Of a DNA stretch of 64,000 bases, positions 1-6,980 are shown one piece after another. A model generated the notes under the pieces. It searched no databases. It saw nothing but the letters and a program-made list of their open reading frames with translations, and had not been told where the DNA came from. Positions within the stretch are counted from its first letter, which is position 1. Each line of letters opens with the position of its first letter. The translations under genes were made by a program, and so were the position numbers. Source of the stretch: Muribaculaceae bacterium (GTDB lineage: Bacteria; Bacteroidota; Bacteroidia; Bacteroidales; Muribaculaceae). Where the stretch lies: NCBI GenBank assembly GCA_017391675.1, contig JAFOXR010000044.1:1-64000 (forward strand). The letters run 5' to 3'.

Positions 1-73
1 ATGACATATGTGTATTAATGAATTTGTGAAATTCATTATTGTTTGCTGTTTCTTTCAATTCTTCTAATGTCAT
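1..73 (-). CDS. 5' end of an unidentified gene, cut by the window edge
   Basis: Reading the minus strand from the ATG at 73 gives an open frame of 24 codons that runs off the window, beginning MTLEELKETANNNEFHKF. The composition is polar and has no signal peptide. About 28 bases upstream lies a TATCTTTG box (complement of 101-108), a typical Bacteroidetes -7 element, which supports a real start here. No family can be named from so short a piece. It lies next to prophage debris but need not belong to it. Confidence 0.45.
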   Translation of the reverse strand, partial: MTLEELKETANNNEFHKFINTHMS

Positions 74-164
74 GTTGGTAGTGTTTAATTGATTTCTTTG
101 CAAAGATACGAATAATATAAGAAGTGTACTTATTATAAATAAACAATAATAAATGTATTATATT

Positions 165-668
165 TGAGCTATGTACATGCTGCGTGGCTAGCGCATGTAA
201 TGCCAATAGCGTGCCGTTCTCCTTGAGTGTAGATGACTTTGCCGATTGTATTGAGCCGAGCGAAATGGGTGCTTTTACCGAAGCTTTGACGACTAATGCT
301 GAAATAAAACGGCGAAGACTGTGACAATGTAGAATCTGACATAGATGAACTGCTTGGACTGGCTGTGGGGTGTATAGGAATGAGTATAAAAGACTTTGAC
401 GCTTGCACCCCCAGCGAGTTTAAGGCGATAGCTGATAGCTGGAAACAATGCTATGAATCGCAAGAAAGAGTTATGTGGGAACGAATGCGCTATCAATGCC
501 TATGCATACTCCAGCCACATTCTAAAAAATCATCTCCGTCTTATCGATATATTGCAGTTCCCATGGGAAGAAACTCATAACACCACATCACACAAAACTC
601 ATGAGATAAGCAATGAGGAAATAAAAAAGCGCAATGCCGAAGCAAAGCGCCGTTATGGGTTAAAATAA
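165..668 (+). pseudogene. Broken phage tail-assembly-chaperone-like gene
   Basis: Three short plus-strand frames read in sequence as one protein with frame breaks. The first ends at the stop at 322-324 and contains VPFSLSVDDFADCIEPSEM. The second runs from about 326 to 580 and contains GMSIKDFDACTPSEF, WERMRYQ and LQPHSKK. The third carries LRLIDILQFPWEE and ends RRYGLK at 668. The pattern of a TPSEF-like motif, then WERxR, then a 'PHSKK ... DIL.FPWE' ending resembles the small tail chaperone encoded before the tape measure in Bacteroides prophages; this match is from memory. The second break falls in an A6 run at 524-529. Decay is the simplest reading, since a second break exists and no tail genes survive nearby. 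Confidence 0.5.
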
Positions 669-672
669 TATT

Positions 673-777
673 TTACCAATATTTCCACTTTCCAGTACCT
701 TCAATATTCCCAAGGATCCATCCTAGGGCTATTACAATAATGCCGAGGATAATTAATATTATAAGATCCATTGTCAT
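673..777 (-). CDS. Small single-pass membrane protein, 34 aa
   Basis: The frame starts at ATG 777-775 and stops at 675-673. An alternative ATG lies two codons later. The first 24 residues are almost entirely hydrophobic (MDLIILIILGIIVIALGW and on), followed by a short polar tail ending GTGKWKYW. This is the shape of a single-span membrane miniprotein with a basic, aromatic tail. A near-consensus promoter sits directly upstream (796-825, minus), leaving a leader of only about 10-12 bases. That makes an independently expressed gene more likely than chance. It lies antisense between two phage tail remnants. The family is not recognised; small one-span membrane proteins of this kind are common in Bacteroidetes and no function can be given. 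Confidence 0.6.
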   Translation of the reverse strand: MTMDLIILIILGIIVIALGWILGNIEGTGKWKYW

Positions 778-795
778 AATAATTATTATTTAGTA

Positions 796-825
796 CAAAT
801 ATAAAAACTTTTTCTGAAAAAACAA
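796..825 (-). promoter_or_regulatory. Promoter of the 34-aa membrane protein
   Basis: On the minus strand, TATATTTG (complement of 796-803) matches the Bacteroidetes -7 consensus TAnnTTTG. A TTG (complement of 823-825) lies 19 bases upstream as the -33 element. The expected transcription start is about 10 bases before the ATG at 777. Confidence 0.6.
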
Positions 826-1067
826 TAGCTGATACGGTAAAATTTAAGATTGAGATAGACTCAAAAGGTGAAAAAATAATTCACAATATCGGTATTGATA
901 TTAAAGAGTTGCAAGGTGTAATAAAAGCAACTACTAATGATATTAATAAAATGTCTTCAACTTTTGAAAAATTCACACAATCTGTGATAATGCTGAGTTC
1001 GTTAAATGATGTTATCTTACCAAGAGTAACAGGTAGTGTGCACTATAATCCATATTATGTGAAATAG
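807..1067 (+). pseudogene. Fragment resembling the N-terminus of a phage tape-measure protein
   Basis: An open plus-strand frame without a convincing start codon encodes ADTVKFKIEIDSKGEKII followed by IDIKELQGVIKATTNDINK and a stretch like STFEKFTQSVIMLSSLNDV, ending at TAG 1065-1067. The order 'KFKIEIDSKGEK ... L..VIKAT ... F.KF..' is typical of the start of tape-measure proteins in Bacteroides phages (from memory). Those proteins run for many hundreds of residues, so this is a stump of roughly 85. It follows the tail-chaperone-like remnant in the order expected for a tail module. Confidence 0.45.
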
Positions 1068-1136
1068 GCGTAAGGTGAATAAATAAGCGTCGAGAAATGT
1101 TATCATACAGAATAATATATATTATATAAAATTATA

Positions 1137-1724
1137 CTATCCTACTGAGAAGATAGTTTTAAAAATGAGTTTTATGTCAAGAAATAAACTGTGATTCTTA
1201 ATGTAATAAAGATTGAGTGCAAGTTTATCTTGCATAATAACATTCTTATAGTATTCCGCAGGGTTTTCTACCGAGTTTAATATTTTGTATTCATTGCGGT
1301 ACTTAATAGATGCAATATCTGTAATGCCCGGTCTCACGGTCAAAACCTGCATTTGCTCCGCGGTATATTCGTCAACAAATTTCCTTAAAACTGGACGGGG
1401 TCCAACAAAACTCATCTCTCCTAATAGAACATTGATTAGTTGAGGCAGTTCGTCGAATTTATATTTTCTGAGGTATTTGCCAGCTCTAGTTATTTGATTG
1501 TGGTACTGTTTTTTAGGTAATGGAAAGTTTTCTTCTGCCCCAGTTTTCATAGAGCGGAATTTAATGATTTGGAAATCTTTATTATCTTTCCCTACTCTAG
1601 TTTGTTTATAGAAAATACTGCCTCTAGAGTCAATTTTTATTATAACGGAGATTATAATAAAAACAGGGAATAACAATATTAATCCAATTATACTGAAAGT
1701 TATGTCAAATAATCGCTTTGCCAT
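1137..1724 (-). CDS. Bacterial sugar transferase (monotopic phosphoglycosyl transferase)
   Basis: This 195-residue protein should transfer a sugar-1-phosphate from a UDP-sugar to undecaprenyl phosphate, the first membrane step of polysaccharide or glycan assembly. One hydrophobic helix spans residues 9-30 and would form the re-entrant anchor. Family motifs follow in order: RVG at 43-45, KFRSM at 55-59, the catalytic DE pair in DELPQ at 91-95, and SFVGPRP at 105-111. The length fits the minimal catalytic class (PglC-like); WbaP-type enzymes carry extra N-terminal spans that are absent here. No glycosyltransferases or flippase genes flank it, so it appears as an orphan next to phage debris. The sugar specificity cannot be read from sequence. 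Confidence 0.88.
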   Translation of the reverse strand: MAKRLFDITFSIIGLILLFPVFIIISVIIKIDSRGSIFYKQTRVGKDNKDFQIIKFRSMKTGAEENFPLPKKQYHNQITRAGKYLRKYKFDELPQLINVLLGEMSFVGPRPVLRKFVDEYTAEQMQVLTVRPGITDIASIKYRNEYKILNSVENPAEYYKNVIMQDKLALNLYYIKNHSLFLDIKLIFKTIFSVG

Positions 1725-1740
1725 TAATAACTTAAATTAA

Positions 1741-1778
1741 AAAGCCAAATATCTAAAAATGTATTGACATTTGGCTTT
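1741..1778 (-). terminator. Intrinsic terminator after tRNA-Glu
   Basis: A perfect 10-bp inverted repeat (1741-1750 with 1769-1778) reads on the minus strand as a hairpin followed by a short T-rich run. It lies between the tRNA and the sugar transferase, so it should end the tRNA transcript. Confidence 0.7.
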
Positions 1779-1788
1779 AAATTTATTG

Positions 1789-1861
1789 TAGTGAAACCGG
1801 GAATCGAACCCGGGTCTCCACCGTGAGAGGGTGGCGTGCTAGGCCACTACACTATATCACC
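1789..1861 (-). tRNA. tRNA-Glu (anticodon CTC)
   Basis: On the minus strand the 73-base segment folds as a cloverleaf. The D stem is GTGT/GCAC, the anticodon stem CCACC/GGTGG encloses loop CTCTCAC (anticodon CTC, reading GAG), and the T arm is CCGGG-TTCGATT-CCCGG. The acceptor stem has a G-T pair at the end and one apparent T-T mismatch at position 6. No 3' CCA is encoded, as is usual in Bacteroidetes. Confidence 0.85.
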
Positions 1862-1949
1862 ATATTTCACGGCAAAATTATGTATTTTTTTTGAATTCAC
1901 AAAATGATTCTATTATATTTGCACTGGAACTAATGATTGAAAATATACA

Positions 1950-2330
1950 ATGGCAAATCATAATATTTTAGGGAAATTAGGAGAACAGGCTGCTGCAGAG
2001 TATCTTATAAAAAACGGGTATATTATTAGAGAATCCAATTGGCGATTAGATGGTTTTGAAGTGGATATTGTTGCAGAATATAACAATAGAATAATTATTG
2101 TTGAAGTCAAAACGAGAGCACTAAATTTACAATCTGCGTTAGATGCAATTGATTTAAAGAAATGCCAAAAGCTTTTAAAAGCAGCTAATGCATACATAAA
2201 ATATTATAGTCTGCCACATGAGTTGCAAATAGATGTAATATGTGTTGTTGGTGATAGACCGGAAAATTTTAGGATTGAACACATAAAAGATGCTGTTCGC
2301 CCTAGGCTCAGGTCTTATAGAAAAAGATAA
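1950..2330 (+). CDS. YraN/UPF0102 family protein
   Basis: The 126-residue product matches the small UPF0102 family, which has a restriction-endonuclease-like fold. Visible landmarks are GKLGEQAAAEYL at residues 8-19, the E37-x-D39 pair in FEVDIVAE, and IIIVEVKTR around 48-56, which supplies the E-x-K of a PD-(D/E)XK-type site. The biochemical role is not settled; a nuclease-like DNA-processing role is inferred from the fold. The start ATG follows an AT-rich leader with no competing upstream in-frame start. The gene is single and converges on DUF1015 across a shared terminator. Confidence 0.9.
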   Translation: MANHNILGKLGEQAAAEYLIKNGYIIRESNWRLDGFEVDIVAEYNNRIIIVEVKTRALNLQSALDAIDLKKCQKLLKAANAYIKYYSLPHELQIDVICVVGDRPENFRIEHIKDAVRPRLRSYRKR

Positions 2331-2356
2331 GAGGAGAATTGTTCCCCTCTTATCTT
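2324..2356. terminator. Bidirectional terminator between yraN and DUF1015
   Basis: An 11-bp perfect inverted repeat (2324-2334 with 2346-2356) lies between two convergent genes, with A residues on its left and T-rich sequence on its right. It can act in both directions. Confidence 0.75.
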
Positions 2357-2363
2357 ATTGTTA

Positions 2364-3611
2364 TTAGTCATTTAATTTGTGAATGATCAATCCGGAGCGT
2401 AGTTTCGGTTCGAACCATGTAGTTTTAGGTGGCATAATGTTTCCAGTATCAGCAATATCAATCAACTGTTTCATGCTTACTGGATATAAAGCTAAAGCCA
2501 TAGCCATCTCCCCGCTGTCAACGCGTTTTTTAAGCTCCCCTAGCCCTCTGATACCTCCAACAAAATCAATGCGTTTATCGCTTCTAAGGTCTTGTATATT
2601 CAAAATGTCTCTAAGAATTAGATTAGAAGAGATAGTAACATCAAGTACGCCAATAGGATCATTATCGTCGTAAGTTCCTTCTTTAGCAGTTAGCGAATAC
2701 CATTTGCCTCCCAAATACAAAGAGAAATTATGCAGCTTGTTTGGAGTATATATTTCTTCTCCAATTTCAGTGACTATGAAATTGTCATTCAGCTTTGTCA
2801 AGAACTCATCTGCGGATAGTCCATTAAGATCTTTAACAACTCTGTTGTAATCAATTATATTGAGATGAGATGCTGGGAAAGCAACCGCAAGGAAATAATT
2901 ATATTCTTCATTTCCTGTGTGATTAGGGTTTGCAAGCGCCTTTTCATGTCCTACAAGTGCAGCAGCAGCACTGCGATGATGACCGTCTGCAATATAAAGA
3001 GATGGTATTTCAGCAAATAATTCTGTTATCTTTGCAATTGTACAATCATCATTAATTACCCAAAAATGATGTCCGAATCCATCTTCAGAAATGAAATCGT
3101 ATTCTGGAGTCTGGCTTGTAACATCTTTTATAATCTTTTCAAGCTCAGGATTGTCTGGGAATGCAAAGAAAACAGGTTCAACATTAGCATTGTTGATGCG
3201 AACATGCTTCATTCTGTCCTCTTCTTTATCGCGTCTTGTCAATTCATGCTTCTTGATTCGCCCTTCCATGTAATCGTCAACATTGGCTGCGATTACAAAG
3301 CCATATTGTGTACGGCCGTTCATCGTCTGAGCATATATGTAATAATGCTCTTTTTCGTCTTGTACTAGCCAACCCTTATCCTGAAACATGTTGAAGTTCT
3401 CAACAGCCTTGTCGTATACTCGTTCATCGTGTTCGTCAGTTCCAGGCTCAAAATCAATTTCAGGTTTGATAATGTGGTACAGTGACTTTTCGTTACCTTC
3501 AGCTTCTTTTCGCGCTTCTTCAGAATTTAATACATCATAAGGTCTTGAAGCGACTTCAGAAACAAGCTCTTTGGGAGGACGAACGCCTTTAAATGGTTTA
3601 ATCTTAGCCAT
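2364..3611 (-). CDS. DUF1015 family protein
   Basis: This is a 415-residue cytoplasmic protein of the DUF1015 family. The N-terminus carries the usual FKGVRPPKE and SRPYDVLNSEEAR segments, and the family signature IADGHHRSAAA lies at residues 207-217, a conserved acidic-histidine cluster that looks catalytic or metal-binding. In many bacteria the family sits beside serine metabolism genes; here it is the last gene of a fur-purA-DUF1015 operon, 3 bases after purA. The function is unknown. The repeated pairing with purA in Bacteroidales (from memory) suggests a link to nucleotide or amino-acid metabolism, which is inference only. Confidence 0.9.
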   Translation of the reverse strand: MAKIKPFKGVRPPKELVSEVASRPYDVLNSEEARKEAEGNEKSLYHIIKPEIDFEPGTDEHDERVYDKAVENFNMFQDKGWLVQDEKEHYYIYAQTMNGRTQYGFVIAANVDDYMEGRIKKHELTRRDKEEDRMKHVRINNANVEPVFFAFPDNPELEKIIKDVTSQTPEYDFISEDGFGHHFWVINDDCTIAKITELFAEIPSLYIADGHHRSAAAALVGHEKALANPNHTGNEEYNYFLAVAFPASHLNIIDYNRVVKDLNGLSADEFLTKLNDNFIVTEIGEEIYTPNKLHNFSLYLGGKWYSLTAKEGTYDDNDPIGVLDVTISSNLILRDILNIQDLRSDKRIDFVGGIRGLGELKKRVDSGEMAMALALYPVSMKQLIDIADTGNIMPPKTTWFEPKLRSGLIIHKLND

Positions 3612-3614
3612 AGC

Positions 3615-4886
3615 TTATTTTTTTCTTATAATAGTTTGTTCTCTATCTGGACCTACAGATACAATGCAAATAGGCACATTAAGAGCAGTTTCGATGTATT
3701 TAATATAGTCCTTGAATGCTTGTGGGAATTCATTTTCTGACTTAATCTTTGTCATGTCAGTTTTCCAGCCAGGAAGTGCAGTGTAAACTGGTTCGATGTT
3801 TTCTTCAATTGAATATGGGAAATCGCTTGTTTCAACGCCATTTACCTTGTAGGAATTACATACGCATATTTCGTCGAAATCATCAAGAACATCGCTTTTC
3901 ATCATAATAAGCTGTGTTACACCATTCAGCATTATTGTATATCGTAAAGCAACTAGGTCAATCCAGCCGCAGCGTCGCTCACGACCAGTGACAGCACCAT
4001 ATTCATGGCCGATATCACGGATTTTGGAACCTGTTTCATCAAATAGTTCTGTTGGGAATGGACCACTACCTACTCTTGTACAATAAGCCTTGAATATACC
4101 ATATACTTCTCCTATTTTATTAGGAGCTACACCTAGGCCAGCGCAGGCTCCAGCACATACAGTGTTTGACGAAGTCACAAATGGGTAAGATCCGAAATCA
4201 ACATCTAGCAAACTGCCTTGCGCACCTTCACAAAGGACAGTTTTTCCTTCGTTCAAGCATTTGTTTATAACAAATTCGCTGTCAATTAAATCAAAGCTCT
4301 TGATATATTCAATTGCATCTAGCCATTCTTTTTCAAGCTCATCAACATTTGCGTTGTTGCCTGTTATTGCCATTAGCAGTTTCAAGTGGCGGTTCTTAGC
4401 TGCAGTGTATTTTTCTATAAAAGAATCGCTCAAGCATTCCCCTATTCTTAGTCCGTCACGACTCACTTTATCAGTGTAAGTCGGTCCAATACCTTTACCT
4501 GTTGTGCCAATCTTGGCTGCACCTTTTAGCGCTTCATATGCAGCATCAAGTAATCGGTGTGTAGGTAAAATCAAATGAGCTTTTTTGGAAATCTTTAGTA
4601 TTTTCTTGATATCAATACCGCTTTTTTCCAATTCTTGAGCTTCACCTTTAAAAAGGATAGGGTCTAAGACTACCCCATTGCCGATAATGTTGAGTTGTCC
4701 ATGTTGGAATATACCAGATGGTATAGAGCGTAATACATATTTTTTACCATCAAATTCCAATGTGTGTCCTGCATTTGGTCCCCCTTGGAAACGAGCAACG
4801 ATATCATATTGTGGAGTCAATACATCCACAACTTTGCCTTTACCTTCGTCACCCCATTGTAGTCCTAATAGAACATCGACTTTCAT
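3615..4886 (-). CDS. purA: Adenylosuccinate synthetase
   Basis: PurA joins IMP and aspartate with GTP to make adenylosuccinate, the first committed step to AMP. The 423-residue length is normal. Key residues are present: the P-loop-like WGDEGKGK with catalytic Asp13, GGPNAGHTL with His41, TGKGIGPTYTDK, EGAQGSLLDVDFGSYPFVTSS and TRVGSGPFPTE. It lies 15 bases downstream of fur and 3 bases upstream of DUF1015 and should be transcribed from the fur promoter. It is one of four purine nucleotide genes in the window (with gmk, purL and purH), though not clustered with the others. Confidence 0.98.
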   Translation of the reverse strand: MKVDVLLGLQWGDEGKGKVVDVLTPQYDIVARFQGGPNAGHTLEFDGKKYVLRSIPSGIFQHGQLNIIGNGVVLDPILFKGEAQELEKSGIDIKKILKISKKAHLILPTHRLLDAAYEALKGAAKIGTTGKGIGPTYTDKVSRDGLRIGECLSDSFIEKYTAAKNRHLKLLMAITGNNANVDELEKEWLDAIEYIKSFDLIDSEFVINKCLNEGKTVLCEGAQGSLLDVDFGSYPFVTSSNTVCAGACAGLGVAPNKIGEVYGIFKAYCTRVGSGPFPTELFDETGSKIRDIGHEYGAVTGRERRCGWIDLVALRYTIMLNGVTQLIMMKSDVLDDFDEICVCNSYKVNGVETSDFPYSIEENIEPVYTALPGWKTDMTKIKSENEFPQAFKDYIKYIETALNVPICIVSVGPDREQTIIRKK

Positions 4887-4901
4887 AATAAAATAGTTGT
4901 T

Positions 4902-5393
4902 TTATTTTGATATTTTAATTGATTTTTCTTTTGTCACTCTTTTCTTTTTTCTTAAGCAGTTGTTGCAGATTCCGTATATATACAATTGAAAGTAGCTTGT
5001 GGTGAATGCCGTAAATTTTCTTGCATTCATGTAGGCTGAAAATTCATTGTCTTTTACTTCCTTTATTTTGCCACACTCAGTACATATTAGATGTTGGTGA
5101 TTAGGAGAATTGCTGATTATTTTTTCATACTTTGTCTGTTTGTTATCAAGACTATGCCTTCTCACTAAACCGCATTCAATAAGTAAACCGATTGTGTTAT
5201 AAACGGTAGCTTTGCTTACATGATAAGAATCGGATTCTAGCATATCATGTAATGATTCAATATCAAAATGACCATTGATGGAGAAGATTTTATCCAAGAT
5301 GGCATAACGCTCTGGCGTTTTACGAAGCTGCTTACTCCCTAAAAAGAGTGTAAACTTATTCTTTGCCATTATTTTTGTTTTTTCTTCTACCAT
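4902..5393 (-). CDS. Fur family transcriptional regulator
   Basis: The 163-residue protein has the Fur layout. A winged-helix DNA-binding half contains RKTPERYAILDKIF (residues 24-37) and SKATVYNTIGLL (60-71). The dimerisation and metal-binding half contains HQHLICTECGK with Cys104 and Cys107, and a second pair Cys143 and Cys146 (CNNC), the usual structural zinc site. Whether it senses iron, zinc or peroxide is not decided by these residues. The start at 5393 is 16 bases after the predicted transcription start; a second Met at codon 9 is possible. It leads the purA operon, a gene order I recall as common in Bacteroidales. The C-terminus is a lysine-rich tail. Confidence 0.92.
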   Translation of the reverse strand: MVEEKTKIMAKNKFTLFLGSKQLRKTPERYAILDKIFSINGHFDIESLHDMLESDSYHVSKATVYNTIGLLIECGLVRRHSLDNKQTKYEKIISNSPNHQHLICTECGKIKEVKDNEFSAYMNARKFTAFTTSYFQLYIYGICNNCLRKKKRVTKEKSIKISK

Positions 5394-5415
5394 ATAGTCA
5401 TAATATTGGATTATA

Positions 5416-5446
5416 CAAAGATAGTTTATTTGAATTGATTCCTCAA
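5416..5446 (-). promoter_or_regulatory. Promoter of the fur-purA-DUF1015 operon
   Basis: On the minus strand, TATCTTTG (complement of 5416-5423) is a perfect -7 element. TTG (complement of 5444-5446) lies 20 bases upstream. The Fur start codon is 22 bases downstream of the -7 box. Confidence 0.7.
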
Positions 5447-5496
5447 ATTTTGTGGAAATAATTTTAATAAAGAATCCATGTAAAATAGCTGCAGGA

Positions 5497-5963
5497 TTAT
5501 TCTAGCATCTTAAACATTTTATTAATGCATTTCTTTTTCTGATTTAGATTGGGATGTACATAAAGATTCAGTGTTGTGTTAATCTTGGAGTGCCCAAGTA
5601 ATACACTTACAGTCTTATAGTCACAATTGCTTTCAATACATCTTGTGGCAAAACTGTGTCTTAGCCCGTGAAATTTTATGTTTGGGACATTAAGTGTTTT
5701 CATTAGCTTCTTGTAATAATTGCGATATGTTCTAGGCTCTAAAGGTGTCGGACTATTTGTTACTTTCTACTTAGCCCACTATTGAATTTCTCAAAAGCAT
5801 AGTTTTGAACCATCTGTTCGCTTATGCTTGTTTTGTTGCCAAAAAAAGGAACTAAATGATTCTCGATTATGAGACTATATGCCGAATAAGTTGATTTTTT
5901 GACATAAGGCTTTATCATTTTTTTCCACTCGGTTGCGACTTCATTAAATGTTTTATTTACCAT
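5497..5963 (-). pseudogene. Tyrosine recombinase/integrase, internally deleted
   Basis: Two fragments on the same strand belong to one phage or transposon integrase. The first (5963-5760) is the N-terminal core-binding region, with VKKSTYSAYSLIIENHLVPF, stopping after GLSRK. The second (about 5758-5497) is the C-terminal half, with RTYRNYYKKLMK, then HGLRHSFATR, LGHSKI and the YVHP tyrosine. The segment between them, including the first catalytic arginine and lysine, is missing, and the two parts are out of frame at the joint. Intact relatives are about 380-400 residues; here about 150 remain. The enzyme cannot be active. No flanking repeats or partner genes were found. Confidence 0.85.
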
Positions 5964-6020
5964 GACTAAAATTATTTTAAGTTAATAAATGTCATGGATA
6001 ATTTATCAAATATAAGAAAT

Positions 6021-6052
6021 AAAAAAACAGAGATAAAAATCTCTGTTTTTTT
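6021..6052. terminator. Strong bidirectional terminator
   Basis: A 14-bp perfect stem (6021-6034 with 6039-6052) with an AAAA loop ends in seven T on the plus strand and seven T on the minus strand. It lies just after the sugar nucleotidyltransferase and should end the galM transcript. Confidence 0.85.
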
Positions 6053-6070
6053 AAACGAACAATTATTAAA

Positions 6071-6979
6071 TTAGAATAATTTATGTGGATATACACCTTT
6101 CGCTATTAAATCTTGAATCTTTGCCACGACGCTTTCTCTGTCTTCTGCATATGTAACACCAAACCATTTTGCATCTGTGCTTATAACTTTTACTCTAGCT
6201 TTGTTGGATTGAATAAGATAGTCAACCATTGAAGGAATATAGAATTCTTTAGTCAATTTATCTTCTTCATTTAGATTGTCGAGGAACTCTCGAAATCTAG
6301 ATTCGCTATAGTCGAAGTAATCGGGTGAAAATCCCCACATATTCATTGATACAGGACAAGTATCTTCCAGATAATTCCATTGGTCATTTTCGTAGTAGCA
6401 TACTTTGCCGTCTATGCGTTTGATTTTTGTTCTCTCTACAATGCTTATAAGTTTATCGTCAGAATCTTTTTCGCAAACACCTCGCGATACTGTACCATTC
6501 TCTGAAAGCGTATTTGCTACACTGAATCCAACCATTGCATAGTTGTCTTTAGTATTTTCTTCAAGTGCAGAAAGGAATTTCCCGATGACCATAAACGAAT
6601 CCTTGTTATAAAAATCGTCGCAATTTATAACACAGAATGGTTCTTTCACCGCATTTTTGCTGACTAGTATTGCGTGATTTGTACCCCAAGGTTTAATTCT
6701 TCCTTCGGGACAAACATATCCTTCTGGAAGTGAATTTACATCTTGAAATACTATTTCTGTTTCAATAAGGTTCTCGTATTTTGACAAAACTTTGTTGCGG
6801 AACTCTTCTTCAAAATCTTTTCTAATAACAAATACAGCTTTTCCAAAACCTGCTCGGATAGCATCATATATAGAGTAATCCATAATGGTTTCCCCGTTAG
6901 GTCCCACTCCATCAAGCTGTTTAAGGCCACCATATCGTGTCCCCATGCCGGCTGCTAAAAGTAGTAATGTTGGCTTCAT
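6071..6979 (-). CDS. Sugar nucleotidyltransferase, GalU/RmlA-like fold
   Basis: The 302-residue product has the nucleotidyltransferase signature LAAGMGTRYGGLKQ at residues 8-21, with the conserved Arg and Lys that bind the NTP phosphates. It also has GTNHAILV and CVINCDDFY, the latter holding the metal-binding aspartate pair. It should join a sugar-1-phosphate to a nucleotide and release pyrophosphate. The nucleotide and sugar are not evident. It starts 2 bases after galM ends, so the two are co-transcribed, which suggests hexose (possibly galactose) salvage into a UDP- or GDP-sugar. No galactokinase, transporter or epimerase of nucleotide sugars is next to them. Confidence 0.82.
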   Translation of the reverse strand: MKPTLLLLAAGMGTRYGGLKQLDGVGPNGETIMDYSIYDAIRAGFGKAVFVIRKDFEEEFRNKVLSKYENLIETEIVFQDVNSLPEGYVCPEGRIKPWGTNHAILVSKNAVKEPFCVINCDDFYNKDSFMVIGKFLSALEENTKDNYAMVGFSVANTLSENGTVSRGVCEKDSDDKLISIVERTKIKRIDGKVCYYENDQWNYLEDTCPVSMNMWGFSPDYFDYSESRFREFLDNLNEEDKLTKEFYIPSMVDYLIQSNKARVKVISTDAKWFGVTYAEDRESVVAKIQDLIAKGVYPHKLF

Positions 6980-6980
6980 G

